Positions 16,699 to 25,235 of a stretch of DNA of 64,000 nucleotides are shown one piece after another (positions within the stretch are counted from its first letter, which is position 1; each line of letters opens with the position of its first letter). Origin of the DNA: Brevundimonas guildfordensis (GTDB lineage Bacteria; Pseudomonadota; Alphaproteobacteria; Caulobacterales; Caulobacteraceae); contig NZ_JACSQU010000001.1 of NCBI RefSeq assembly GCF_014836405.1, positions 682,001 through 746,000 of the forward strand, written 5' to 3'. Both the position numbers and the translations under genes were made by a program. The notes under the pieces are model-generated. The model was not told the DNA's origin. It did no database searches and saw only the letters and a program-made list of their open reading frames with translations.

Positions 16699-18345
16699 AT
16701 GAGCAGTCTTCGATCTTTCCTTGTCGCGGGCGTGATGTCCCTGGCGCTACTGCCGGCGACGGCCGTAGCCGGTGCGTCGGTGGCGACGACCACGGCCGGT
16801 CAGGTCAGGGGCCAGGTCGAAGACGGCCTTGCCGTGTTCAAGGGCGTTCCCTTCGCAAAACCGCCCGTCGGCGACTTGCGGTGGCGCGCGCCGCAGCCGG
16901 TGGAGGCGTGGAGTGGGGTGCAGGACGCCACCCGGTTCGGCGCGGCGTGCATGCAGGTCAAGACGCCGGTCGCCGACTACGAAGCCATCAGCGAGGACTG
17001 CCTCTATCTCAACGTCTGGGCGCCTGAGGGCGCCAAGGACCTGCCCGTCATGGTCTGGATCCATGGCGGTTCGCTCAGCATGGGGGCAGGGCACGAGCCC
17101 TTCTATGACGGCGCCGCCCTGGCCCGCGAGGGGCTGATCGTCGTCACCATCAACTATCGCCTCGGCCTGTTCGGCTGGCTGGCTCATCCAGCCCTGAGCG
17201 CCGAAACGCCTGAGAACATCTCTGGCAACTATGGCCTGCTGGACCAGATCGCCGCTTTGGGATGGGTGAGAGACAACATCGCCGGCTTTGGCGGGGACGC
17301 CGCTCGCGTCACCATCGCGGGCGAGAGCGCGGGCGCGCTAAGCGTCATGTACCTGATGACCTCGCCCAGGGCTGAGGGCCTGTTCCACGGCGCCTTCGCC
17401 CAAAGCCCCTATATGATCACCTCGCCCACTTTGCGGGACACGCCTTACGTCGGCTGGCCGGATTCAGAGCTGGCGGGGACGACGGTGGCCACGGCGCTTG
17501 GGGCCCAAACCGCTGATGAGCTTCGCGCTCTCTCTGCAGACGATATCTTGGCCAAGCTGCCGGCGACCGGCTACTTCCCCATGGGGACGGTGGACGGTCA
17601 CATCCTGCCCAAGCAGGTGATCGACGCAATTGACGCGGGCGAACAGGCCAAGACGCCGGTTCTGGCGGGGTTCAATGAGGGTGAAATCCGATCTTTGCGG
17701 ATTCTCCTGCCGCCCAAGCCCGAGACCCAGGAGGACTGGGTCCGCGAAATCCGCACCCGCTATGGCGATCTGGCCGGTCCCTTCCTTGACCTCTATCCGG
17801 GGGATGACCTCGACGCCTCCATGTTGGCCGCCACGCGTGACGGCCTCTATGGCTGGAGCGCCGAGCGGCTGGTGGAGGGCCAGCAGAAGGCCGGGCTGAA
17901 CAGCTATCTCTACTATTGGGATCACGGCTACCCGGCCCAGGACGCTCATAATCTTCGGGCCTTCCACGCTTCGGAAATCCCTTACATTTTCGGCACCGTT
18001 GATCGGCTCCCGGGGTATTGGCCGCGCCCGCCTGCGACCCCGGAAGAAGAGGGACTGTCCAGGGCCATGACCCGCTACTGGGCCAGCTTCGTCAAGACGG
18101 GCCGCCCCCTGGCTGAGGGAGTGAGCGACTGGCCCGCCTATGGCGATGCGCGCGCCTATCTGGCTCTCGAGGACAGGCCAATAGCCCGCGTCAAAACCCG
18201 GAACGGTTATGACCTTCATGAGGAGGTGGTCTGTCGCCTCCGAGCCTCCGGAGACCTAGCGTGGTTCTGGAATATCGGCTTGATTGCTCCATCCGTGCCG
18301 CAGACTGAAGCCTGTTCGTCCGCCTTCAACACCACTGCCCATTAA
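16699..18345 (+). CDS. Secreted type-B carboxylesterase
   Basis: A 548-residue alpha/beta-hydrolase of the carboxylesterase/cholinesterase family. It has a signal peptide (LVAGVMSLALLPATAVAGA), the N-terminal family segment VFKGVPFAKPPVGDLRWRAP, the oxyanion motif IHGGSLSMG, and the nucleophile elbow GESAG with Ser210. A conserved FHASEIPYIFG segment carries the catalytic His. It probably hydrolyses an ester in the periplasm before inner-membrane uptake. ATG 16699 was chosen over GTG 16693, which touches the SDR stop. It is one of two different esterases in this operon. Confidence 0.9.
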   Translation: MSSLRSFLVAGVMSLALLPATAVAGASVATTTAGQVRGQVEDGLAVFKGVPFAKPPVGDLRWRAPQPVEAWSGVQDATRFGAACMQVKTPVADYEAISEDCLYLNVWAPEGAKDLPVMVWIHGGSLSMGAGHEPFYDGAALAREGLIVVTINYRLGLFGWLAHPALSAETPENISGNYGLLDQIAALGWVRDNIAGFGGDAARVTIAGESAGALSVMYLMTSPRAEGLFHGAFAQSPYMITSPTLRDTPYVGWPDSELAGTTVATALGAQTADELRALSADDILAKLPATGYFPMGTVDGHILPKQVIDAIDAGEQAKTPVLAGFNEGEIRSLRILLPPKPETQEDWVREIRTRYGDLAGPFLDLYPGDDLDASMLAATRDGLYGWSAERLVEGQQKAGLNSYLYYWDHGYPAQDAHNLRAFHASEIPYIFGTVDRLPGYWPRPPATPEEEGLSRAMTRYWASFVKTGRPLAEGVSDWPAYGDARAYLALEDRPIARVKTRNGYDLHEEVVCRLRASGDLAWFWNIGLIAPSVPQTEACSSAFNTTAH

Positions 18346-18354
18346 GGACCCGCC

Positions 18355-19527
18355 ATGCGTGAAGCCGTAATCGTCTCGACCGCCCGCACCCCCATTGGCC
18401 GGGCCTATCGCGGCGCCTTCAACGACACCCCGTCGCCGACCCTGATGGCCCATGCGCTGAAGGCCGCCGTCGCCCGCGCCGGCATCGATCCGTCCGAAAT
18501 CGATGACTGCATCATCGGCTCGGCGCTGCCCCAGGGCGTGCAGCACACCATTGGCCGCACGGCGGCGCTGGCGGCCGGATTCCCCGTCAGCGTGGCCGGC
18601 ATGACGATTGACCGGCAGTGCGCGTCCGGCCTCATGGCCATCGCCACGGCAGCCAAGCAGATCATCATCGACCAGATGCCCATCGTTGTGGCCGGCGGGG
18701 TGGAGAGCATCTCCATGGTTCAGGATGCGGCCCTGCGGGTCAGCAGTGATCCGACGGTTCTCGCCCATGCGCCGGATGCCTGTATGCCGATGCTGCAAAC
18801 CGCCGAGGTGGTGAGCCAGCGCTACGGCATCGGGCGCGAGGCCTGCGACGCCTATGGCCTGCAATCCCAGCAGCGCACGGCGGCGGCACAGGCGGCTGGC
18901 AAGTTCGACGACGAGATCGTCCCGCTGACCAGCCGCATGAAGGTGGTGGACAAGGCTACGGGCGAGGTCTCCTACCGCGACGTCACGCTGGAGAAGGACG
19001 AGGGCAACCGCGCCGACACCACGCTCGAAGGCCTGCAGGGCCTGCGCACAGTGATCGAGGGCGGCATCATCACGGCGGGCAACGCTAGCCAGCTGTCAGA
19101 CGGGGCCTCGGCCTGTGTTCTGATGGAGGCAGGGGAAGCGGCGCGTCGCGGTCTGCAACCGCTGGGTCGCTACGTCGGCATGGCCGTGGCGGGCACCGAG
19201 CCTGACGAAATGGGCATCGGTCCGGTCTTCGCCGTGCCGCGTCTGCTGGAACGCTTCGGCCTTGAGGTCTCCGACATCGGCCTTTGGGAGCTGAACGAAG
19301 CCTTTGCGGTCCAGGTGCTGTATTGCCGCGACCGTCTGGGCATTCCGGACGAGCGGCTGAACGTCAACGGCGGCGCCATTTCGATCGGCCACCCCTATGG
19401 CATGAGCGGCGCCCGCATGGTCGGCCACGCCCTGATCGAAGCTAAACGCCGGGGTGAGCGCTATGTCGTCGTCACCATGTGCGTCGGCGGCGGCATGGGC
19501 GCGGCGGGATTGTTTGAAGTCCTCTGA
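18355..19527 (+). CDS. Acetyl-CoA C-acyltransferase (thiolase)
   Basis: A 390-residue degradative or biosynthetic thiolase. The acyl-accepting nucleophile is Cys89 in [10 protein letters not shown]; the C-terminal catalytic motifs are [17 protein letters not shown] and [11 protein letters not shown]. It would cleave a 3-ketoacyl-CoA formed by the SDR two genes upstream, releasing acetyl-CoA. It lies nine bases after the carboxylesterase and is the last gene of the operon. Acyl-CoA dehydrogenase and enoyl-CoA hydratase are not in the cluster and would have to come from elsewhere. It is distinct from the PcaF-type thiolase at 29086. Confidence 0.92.
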   Translation: MREAVIVSTARTPIGRAYRGAFNDTPSPTLMAHALKAAVARAGIDPSEIDDCIIGSALPQGVQHTIGRTAALAAGFPVSVAGMTIDRQCASGLMAIATAAKQIIIDQMPIVVAGGVESISMVQDAALRVSSDPTVLAHAPDACMPMLQTAEVVSQRYGIGREACDAYGLQSQQRTAAAQAAGKFDDEIVPLTSRMKVVDKATGEVSYRDVTLEKDEGNRADTTLEGLQGLRTVIEGGIITAGNASQLSDGASACVLMEAGEAARRGLQPLGRYVGMAVAGTEPDEMGIGPVFAVPRLLERFGLEVSDIGLWELNEAFAVQVLYCRDRLGIPDERLNVNGGAISIGHPYGMSGARMVGHALIEAKRRGERYVVVTMCVGGGMGAAGLFEVL

Positions 19528-19613
19528 CCTCGGGCTAGCGGCCGGGCTTCGACAGCGCTGCAGTGACGACGCACGCTGATGTTCCCAGGCAACTCGGCGC
19601 CTAGCCGCGCCAC

Positions 19614-19637
19614 CTGTTCGGCGCGCTGTTCGGCGCG
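19614..19637. repeat. Tandem 12-bp repeat in intergenic region
   Basis: CTGTTCGGCGCG occurs twice in tandem (19614-19625 and 19626-19637), followed by a partial third copy. The 150-base gap between thiolase and the FGE gene (19528-19677) contains no convincing gene. Read forward in one frame it gives a short glycine-zipper-like peptide (RHLFGALFGALVGSVCGLAS) without a start, which could be a gene remnant or chance. Confidence 0.45.
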
Positions 19638-19677
19638 CTGGTCGGGTCGGTCTGCGGCCTGGCGTCCTGGGTGGATT

Positions 19678-20565
19678 TTACAAGCAGCAGCGGAAGCCGA
19701 TGTGGGAGGCGCAGGTGTCGGTCGCCTGGGGAAGGCGGGCCGCGGGGCGATAGCGAAGGCAGTAGTCCGGCGTGCACAGGTGGGAGCCGCCCTTCAGCAC
19801 CTTGAACTCATGGGCGGACGGTCGGGCGGTGATCCCGCAACAGCTCTTGGCGGGCGTGCCGGCGTGGTCCTTCTCATAGGTGTCGAGGGTCCACTCCCAC
19901 ACGTTGCCGATCATGTCGGACAGGCCCCAGGGGTTGGCCGGATAGTAGCCGACCGGGGAAGTCCGCATGAAGCCGTCAGCCAGGCTGTTGTGATGCGGAA
20001 AGGCGCCCTGCCACAGGTTGGCCATCTGCCGACCCTCGGGCTCTAAGTTGTCGCCCCAGGCGTATTCGGTCGTAGACCCGGCGCGGGCGGCGTATTCCCA
20101 CTGCGCCTCGGTGGGCAGCGTCTTGCCGGCCCACCGCGCGTAGGCCAGGGCGTCGGCGAAGCCGACATGCACCACGGGGTGATCCTCTAACCCTTCAATC
20201 GAGGAACCAGGGCCGAGCGGATGACGCCAGTCCGCACCCGCCACCACGCGCCACCACTGGCGTGGATCGGTGAGGGGCACAGGGCCGGGCGGGGGCGTGA
20301 AAACCAGGGACGACGGCGCCAGAAGTTCCGCAGCCACCCCGGGATAGTCGGCCGGATTGACCGGGGTCTCCGCCAGGGTCCGGTGCCCGGTGTCGGCCAC
20401 GAAGGCGGCGAACCGGGCGTTGGTCACGGGCACGGAGTCGATGGCGAAGGCGTCGATCTTGCGCCGGTGGGCGGGGCGTTCCTCGACGTAGTGATCGTCC
20501 GATCCCATGACGAAGTCGCCTGCGGGGAGGGTCGCCAACGTCACGGGATCTTTGGATCGGGTCAC
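19678..20565 (-). CDS. Formylglycine-generating enzyme (sulfatase-modifying factor, SUMF1 type)
   Basis: FGE oxidises the active-site Cys of type I sulfatases to C-alpha-formylglycine. Family blocks are visible: LPAGDFVMGSDD, VTNARFAAFVADTG, LPTEAQWEYAARAG, GNVWEWTLDTY and a C-terminal GFRCC. It keeps the catalytic pair Cys264 and Cys269 in GGSHLCTPDYCLRYR, so it is a true FGE and not one of the many catalytically different FGE-sulfatase domain proteins. It follows the Cys-type sulfatase by seven bases, its likely substrate. I used GTG 20565, which avoids overlap; an ATG at 20631 inside the sulfatase gene is the alternative. Neither has a clear ribosome binding site, so coupling is likely. 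Confidence 0.92.
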   Translation of the reverse strand: MTRSKDPVTLATLPAGDFVMGSDDHYVEERPAHRRKIDAFAIDSVPVTNARFAAFVADTGHRTLAETPVNPADYPGVAAELLAPSSLVFTPPPGPVPLTDPRQWWRVVAGADWRHPLGPGSSIEGLEDHPVVHVGFADALAYARWAGKTLPTEAQWEYAARAGSTTEYAWGDNLEPEGRQMANLWQGAFPHHNSLADGFMRTSPVGYYPANPWGLSDMIGNVWEWTLDTYEKDHAGTPAKSCCGITARPSAHEFKVLKGGSHLCTPDYCLRYRPAARLPQATDTCASHIGFRCCL

Positions 20566-20572
20566 AGTCGGA

Positions 20573-22324
20573 TCACTGGGGGGTGCGGAAGTCGGTCTGG
20601 CGCTCGGGGAAGTGCACGCTGGTGTTGCCATAGGCGTTCTTGCCCGCGATGGCCGGGGTCCACAGGATGTTGTTGTCCGTTTCGCAGGTCTTCCACGCCG
20701 CCTTCATCAGCGCCAGTTGTTCGGGCTCGGTCTGGCTCAGATCGCGGGCCTCGATCGGATCTTGGCTGATATTGTACAGCTCCCAGTCGCCGCTGCCCCA
20801 CGGGCTGTTGCTGTAGGTCAACTTATAGTCGCCCTGGCGCACCGCGACGCGGCCGAACATCTCCAGGCAGTGGGTGGCGTCGGCGGGGTGAACCTGTTCG
20901 CTCTGGCCAGTCAGGAAGGGGATGGCCGACAGGCCTTGCAAGGGCGGCACGTCCGCGCCTTCCTGGGCCGGATGGACGGTCTGGGCCAGTTGCAGGAAGG
21001 TGGGCGCCAGGTCCTTCACGTTGAAGTAGGCGTCGCTCACGCTCTGGCGCACGCCGGGGCCGGCGATAAAGGCGGGGGTGCGGACCCCGCCCTCATAGGT
21101 GAAGGCCTTGAACAGGCGGAACGGCGCGGAGCTGACGCGCGCCCAGTTGGGGCCGTAGCCGATGAAGGAGCCCGGCCGTCCCATGTTCGCGAGGCTGTTG
21201 TCGAACGTGGACTGAATCCACTCGCGATTCTTCTCGCTGATATCCTCGGCGTCGCTGCCCTCGGCGCCGTTGTCGGAGAGGAAGACGAAGACGGTGTTGT
21301 CGTACTGACCCATCTCCTTCAGCTCGCTGACCAGCCGCCCGACGTTGTCGTCCAGATTGGCGATCATGGCGGCGTAGACCTCCATGCGCCGGGCTTCCTT
21401 GGCCTTCTCCTCGGCCGAGAGCTCGTCCCATTCGGGCCAGACGCCGGGTGAGGACGCGGCCTGCACGTCCTCGGCGATCAGGCCCATGGCCTTCATGCGT
21501 TCAATGCGGCCGTTGAGGATGGCTTCGTAGCCGACGTTATAGACGCCACGATAGAGGTCCAGATATTGATCCGGCGCCTGCAGCGGCCAGTGCGGCGCGG
21601 TATAGGCGATATAGGCGAAGAAGGGCTTCTGGTCGTCGACGCCCTGAATATTCTGCAAGATCCGGTCGGTGTAGAAGTCGGTCGAGTAGAAGCTCTCGGG
21701 CAGGTCGACCAGGGCGCCGTCTTCGCGATAGCTGGCCTTGGGCGCGGCGAAGATGGTGCCGCCCTGGGTGAAGTGGTCGGCGCCGCCGTTCAGAAGCGCG
21801 AAGGAGTGGTCGAAACCGCGGTCCTTCGGGCCCTGGCCGTCGTTCATCCCCAGGTGCCACTTGCCCACCATGAAGGTGTGATAGCCGGCCTTCTGCAGCA
21901 GGGCCGGGAAGGGGACCACCCGGTCGTTCAGCACGCCCTCATAGCCCGGCACGCCGACCTGTTCAGGGGCGATGACTTCGACCATGGCGCCGACGCCGGC
22001 GATGTGGTTGTCGACGCCGCTCAGCAGCATGGCGCGCGTCGGGGTGCAGGCCGGGGAGGCGTGGAAGTTGGTCAACTGCACGCCGCTGGCCGCCAGGGCG
22101 TCCAGGTGCGGGGTCCGGATCTCGCTGCCGAAGGCGCTGAGGTCGGAATAGCCCATGTCGTCGACGACGATCAGGACGATGTTGGGTCGGGCGTCGCGCT
22201 CGGGCGGCGCAGGTGTCGCGGCCAGGGCAGGGGCCGCCGGCTCAGCGTGCAACGCAGCCGGAGCGAAGCAGAGCATGGAGACGCCGCCGAGAAGGGCGGG
22301 CAGCAGGCGTTTCGCGATCTTCAT
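20573..22324 (-). CDS. Type I arylsulfatase, periplasmic (Pseudomonas AtsA-like)
   Basis: A 583-residue sulfatase with a signal peptide (KRLLPALLGGVSMLCFAPAA). The metal site begins with IVLIVVDDMGYSDLSAFG; the formylglycine motif is Cys93-T-P-T-R97, the Cys-type C-x-P-x-R sequence, followed by GKWHLG and SDNGAEG. Overall it resembles the arylsulfatase AtsA of Pseudomonas aeruginosa from memory. Its Cys must be converted to formylglycine before export; the FGE gene follows directly. A GTG at 22342 is an alternative start; ATG 22324 gives the better signal peptide. The gene lies 27 bases after the outer-membrane channel gene. Confidence 0.92.
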   Translation of the reverse strand: MKIAKRLLPALLGGVSMLCFAPAALHAEPAAPALAATPAPPERDARPNIVLIVVDDMGYSDLSAFGSEIRTPHLDALAASGVQLTNFHASPACTPTRAMLLSGVDNHIAGVGAMVEVIAPEQVGVPGYEGVLNDRVVPFPALLQKAGYHTFMVGKWHLGMNDGQGPKDRGFDHSFALLNGGADHFTQGGTIFAAPKASYREDGALVDLPESFYSTDFYTDRILQNIQGVDDQKPFFAYIAYTAPHWPLQAPDQYLDLYRGVYNVGYEAILNGRIERMKAMGLIAEDVQAASSPGVWPEWDELSAEEKAKEARRMEVYAAMIANLDDNVGRLVSELKEMGQYDNTVFVFLSDNGAEGSDAEDISEKNREWIQSTFDNSLANMGRPGSFIGYGPNWARVSSAPFRLFKAFTYEGGVRTPAFIAGPGVRQSVSDAYFNVKDLAPTFLQLAQTVHPAQEGADVPPLQGLSAIPFLTGQSEQVHPADATHCLEMFGRVAVRQGDYKLTYSNSPWGSGDWELYNISQDPIEARDLSQTEPEQLALMKAAWKTCETDNNILWTPAIAGKNAYGNTSVHFPERQTDFRTPQ

Positions 22325-22351
22325 GGCGAGGTCCGTGTTCACTCTATGGGG

Positions 22352-23836
22352 TTAGAACATGAAAGTCAGATCGACGAGCGAGTAGAAAACGTCGCGGCCG
22401 CCCGCGCGTTTCATCCCCTCAGAGACGTCGAAATAAGCCCCCTCCGCGGTGAGGAAGAGGTGCGGGGTGATGGTCCACTGGACCGTCACGTCGGGCTGCA
22501 TGCCGATGTAGCCGATCGAGGGGTCAGCGGTGCCGGGCAGGGGAGCGAAGCCACGGCCGTAGACGGCGTCGTCGCGGTCCTGCTTCCAGTACCAGCGGTT
22601 ATAGGCCGACAGGCGCACGCTCTTGGACAGGTTCAGCGCCAAGGTCGGGCCGGCGTCGACCAGGTTGCTGCCCGCCAGATAGCCGCTGGCCGCGTAGTAC
22701 TGCTGGCCGGTGTATAGAGGCGTGAAGGTCTGGATCTTGTCGCCGTCGCGGCCCCCGCTCACGGCGTCGAAGCGGAAGCCGAAGCGGGGCTTCAGCGGCG
22801 AGGATTCCATCACGTACCCGGCTTCGCTGTAGAAGGCCCAGGCCTCCACGTCCTGACCGGCGAAGGTCCCGCCTTGGCGCACCACGGTAGTGTCCAGTTG
22901 GATCGGTCCGGCCTTGCCCCACAGGCGGGCGCCGACGCCGTGGCGCTCGTCGTCGCCGACCAGGCCGGCCATGGCGAGCTTGGTCGATTTGAAGCCGATG
23001 TAGAAGGGATCCACGTTCAGGGCCACGTCCGGCGCCGCGCGGGGCAGGGCGAAGCTCCCATACACGCCCCAGATCTTGCGGCCCGGATTGCTGGAGTCGC
23101 CGAAGACGTCCTCGGTATTGGCCACGTTCTCGACCGCCACAACGTCGATCCGCGCCGATTTGGCGCGATACTGGGCTGTGACGCCATCGAAGGTAAGCGG
23201 GATGTTGGCGAAGGGTTGGGTCGACAAGATCAAGCCGTTGCCCAGCCAGACGCCCTGACGCCCGCCGCGAACGCTGAGCAGGCCGTCGCCCACGGGAGCG
23301 CTGACTTCGACAAAGGCCTGCTGAACGGCAAGGTCGTTACGCTGGCGCGGCGGTTGTGGGCCGATGTCCCGCCCGCCCATCTGGCCGCTGGCCAGCTCGC
23401 CATAGGCCCGCACGTGCGAACCAAGGTGCAGATCCGCGCCGTAAATGTGACGAAAGCCGATGAACAGTTGGTCGCTGTAGTTCTGGCTGACCAGGGTTTC
23501 ATGGCTGTAGCTATTGAACTGGACGCGCTCCATGCCGCTCAGCGACAGGCTGATGTCGCCGCCCTCGTTCAGCGGCATGTGTTTCAGGGCGGCGAAGCCG
23601 TCAGCCGGGGCGCCGGCGGCAGGCGACGGCGCCAAGGTCTCGTTGAAGCGCAGAAGGTAATAGGGACCCACGCGCGGACCCATGCCCGTCTGGGGCGGCA
23701 ACGCCGCGTCCGCCTTCGAGTCGGCCTGGTCGCGCGACGATACGGCGGCGCCTTCCGCAAGGGCGGGCGACGGCAAAGCGAAGGCGCTCAGCGCTAGGGC
23801 CAGGACGCAACCATGGCCGTACAAAATGGGGTTCAA
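22352..23836 (-). CDS. Alginate-export-domain outer-membrane channel
   Basis: A 494-residue protein with a signal peptide (CVLALALSAFALPSPALA), many alternating amphipathic strands and a C-terminal Phe (VDLTFMF), typical of an outer-membrane barrel. The blocks RVGPYYLLRFNE and VRGGRQGVWLGNGLI match my memory of the alginate-export (AlgE-like) family, whose members often act as substrate-specific porins. The TTG start has a GAGAGG element nine bases upstream. As first gene of an operon with a sulfatase and FGE, it probably admits the sulfated substrate. It is divergent from the catechol operon. Confidence 0.75.
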   Translation of the reverse strand: MNPILYGHGCVLALALSAFALPSPALAEGAAVSSRDQADSKADAALPPQTGMGPRVGPYYLLRFNETLAPSPAAGAPADGFAALKHMPLNEGGDISLSLSGMERVQFNSYSHETLVSQNYSDQLFIGFRHIYGADLHLGSHVRAYGELASGQMGGRDIGPQPPRQRNDLAVQQAFVEVSAPVGDGLLSVRGGRQGVWLGNGLILSTQPFANIPLTFDGVTAQYRAKSARIDVVAVENVANTEDVFGDSSNPGRKIWGVYGSFALPRAAPDVALNVDPFYIGFKSTKLAMAGLVGDDERHGVGARLWGKAGPIQLDTTVVRQGGTFAGQDVEAWAFYSEAGYVMESSPLKPRFGFRFDAVSGGRDGDKIQTFTPLYTGQQYYAASGYLAGSNLVDAGPTLALNLSKSVRLSAYNRWYWKQDRDDAVYGRGFAPLPGTADPSIGYIGMQPDVTVQWTITPHLFLTAEGAYFDVSEGMKRAGGRDVFYSLVDLTFMF

Positions 23837-24198
23837 GGGCGCGTTCCTCTCCGAGCTTTTTTCTTTTCAGTTTTTTGACGGAGGCGGCTGTTGGCCAATA
23901 GTTCTTCGGCATGAGGCGATAGCGAACCTGATCGCGCGGGGTTCGAACGGGCGCGTTGTCGGAACGAACCGGGCCCAGTTTGCGTTCGCGCGGTTGACGG
24001 TTAAGGCGCGGACAGCGGCGCCTCGCGCCGCCGGGTCTCGCATTGTCGGCATGACCTCGTTAGGCCTCATGCCGTTTCGGCATCAGGTTTTCGACAAATG
24101 CTATTGGGAAATTCAGCTTCCCGCTCCGAACCTGTTCACTGCGCCCCACCCTTACGGGGTTTGGCGAGACACAGGATTTGGACGAGAGGAGCGCCTTC
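23837..24198. other. Divergent regulatory region between porin and catechol operons
   Basis: This 362-base stretch has no convincing gene. It holds T-tracts at about 23857-23876 (A-tracts in the porin leader), and a perfect 6-bp inverted repeat ATGCCG-TTT-CGGCAT at 24069-24083. The LysR protein encoded at 24246 would be expected to bind here, but I could not find a clear ATAC-N7-GTAT (CatM/BenM-type) site. Confidence 0.5.
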
Positions 24199-24249
24199 AT
24201 GACCCGTGATGCCGTTGGCCTCGTCTCTGCCCGAGGGGAGGGCTCATGA
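24199..24249 (+). CDS. 16-codon leader ORF overlapping the LysR gene
   Basis: ATG 24199 is preceded by AGGAG (24187-24191) at seven bases, a strong ribosome binding site, and encodes MTRDAVGLVSARGEGS. Its TGA stop (24247-24249) overlaps the LysR gene ATG (24246-24248) in a different frame. This is the arrangement of a translationally coupled leader peptide. The LysR gene also has its own GGGGAGGG site inside the leader. Expression is unproven. Confidence 0.5.
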   Translation: MTRDAVGLVSARGEGS

Positions 24250-25235
24250 CGCCCCTGGACCCCTTCGCGGACGCCGTGGGCGTCGATGTCCGGCGCCTGC
24301 GCTACTTCGTGGCCATCGCCGAGGAGCTCCATTTCGGCCGGGCCTCGGAGCGCCTCAACGTCGCCCAGCCCGCCCTAAGTCGCCAAATGGTCGAGCTTGA
24401 GGCAGCGATCGGCGCTGCTCTGTTTGACCGGACCCGCAACCAGATCCGCCTGACCGTGGCCGGCGAGACCCTGTTGCCCCGCGCACGTCAGATCCTGGGC
24501 AGCATTGTTGAGGCGGCGCGCGTGGCGCGGCGGGCGGCCGAGGGCTCTATCGGCGGCATCAATGTCGGCTTCGTCGGTTCAGCGACCTATTCTCTTCTGC
24601 CTCGCGTGCTGAACGCCTTTCGCACGGCCAATCCCGATGTCGACCTGATGCTGCACGCCATGAATACGGCGGAGCTGCGGGTCGCGCTGATCGAACGCAC
24701 CATCGATGTCGCCTTCGCCCGACCGGGAATCAACGATCCCGAGGTGATCGACGAAGTTCTGCTGGAAGAGCCGCTTATCGTTGCTCTGCCCGACGAGGAT
24801 CCCTTGGCGGTGCAAAGCGATATTGCGCTGGTCGATCTGGCGGGCCGGGCCTTTGTTCTTTACCCGCGCTACCCGCGACCCAGCTTCGCCGATGCGATCC
24901 TGCGCTACTGCGCCGAGGCCGGTTTCTCGCCCGCCATCGCCCATGAGACGATGGATATGCAGACGGCGCTGGGCCTGATCGCGGCTGGCGCGGGCGTGTC
25001 CCTGGTGCCGGCCAGCGTCCAGGGGGCGCAGCGCCTGGGCGTGGCCTATCGGCCGCTGCGGTCGCCCGAGCTCATGACCCGGCTCAGCCTGTCTTACCGG
25101 CGGGACAATCGCTCGGCCACGCTCGCGCGCTTCCGCACTCACGTCAAAGCCTACGCCGCCGCCAGCAAGACTCACGGCGAGAGCCTGACGATCCTTGGCG
25201 GCGCCTCTGTACCCTCGTTTAAAGGACTTGCCTGA
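24246..25235 (+). CDS. catR: LysR family regulator of catechol degradation (CatR/CatM-like)
   Basis: A 329-residue LysR regulator. The winged-helix region reads VDVRRLRYFVAIAEELHFGR, then ASERLNVAQPALSRQMVELE; the C-terminal half is a periplasmic-binding-like effector domain (about residues 108-310). Sequence style (RRLRYF, HFGRAS, LNVAQPALSRQ) is that of CatM/BenM/CatR, which respond to cis,cis-muconate. The gene is co-directional with catB and its stop overlaps the catB start (TGATG), unlike the usual divergent arrangement, so it would be made along with the enzymes. Confidence 0.88.
   Translation: MTPLDPFADAVGVDVRRLRYFVAIAEELHFGRASERLNVAQPALSRQMVELEAAIGAALFDRTRNQIRLTVAGETLLPRARQILGSIVEAARVARRAAEGSIGGINVGFVGSATYSLLPRVLNAFRTANPDVDLMLHAMNTAELRVALIERTIDVAFARPGINDPEVIDEVLLEEPLIVALPDEDPLAVQSDIALVDLAGRAFVLYPRYPRPSFADAILRYCAEAGFSPAIAHETMDMQTALGLIAAGAGVSLVPASVQGAQRLGVAYRPLRSPELMTRLSLSYRRDNRSATLARFRTHVKAYAAASKTHGESLTILGGASVPSFKGLA

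Noticed and set aside
19614-19637. Tandem repeat considered as a CRISPR fragment
   Set aside because: The units are only 12 bp, directly adjacent with no spacers, and no cas gene is present.
24069-24083. ATGCCG-TTT-CGGCAT as the CatR operator
   Set aside because: It does not fit the ATAC-N7-GTAT or T-N11-A pattern of LysR sites and is too short to distinguish from chance.
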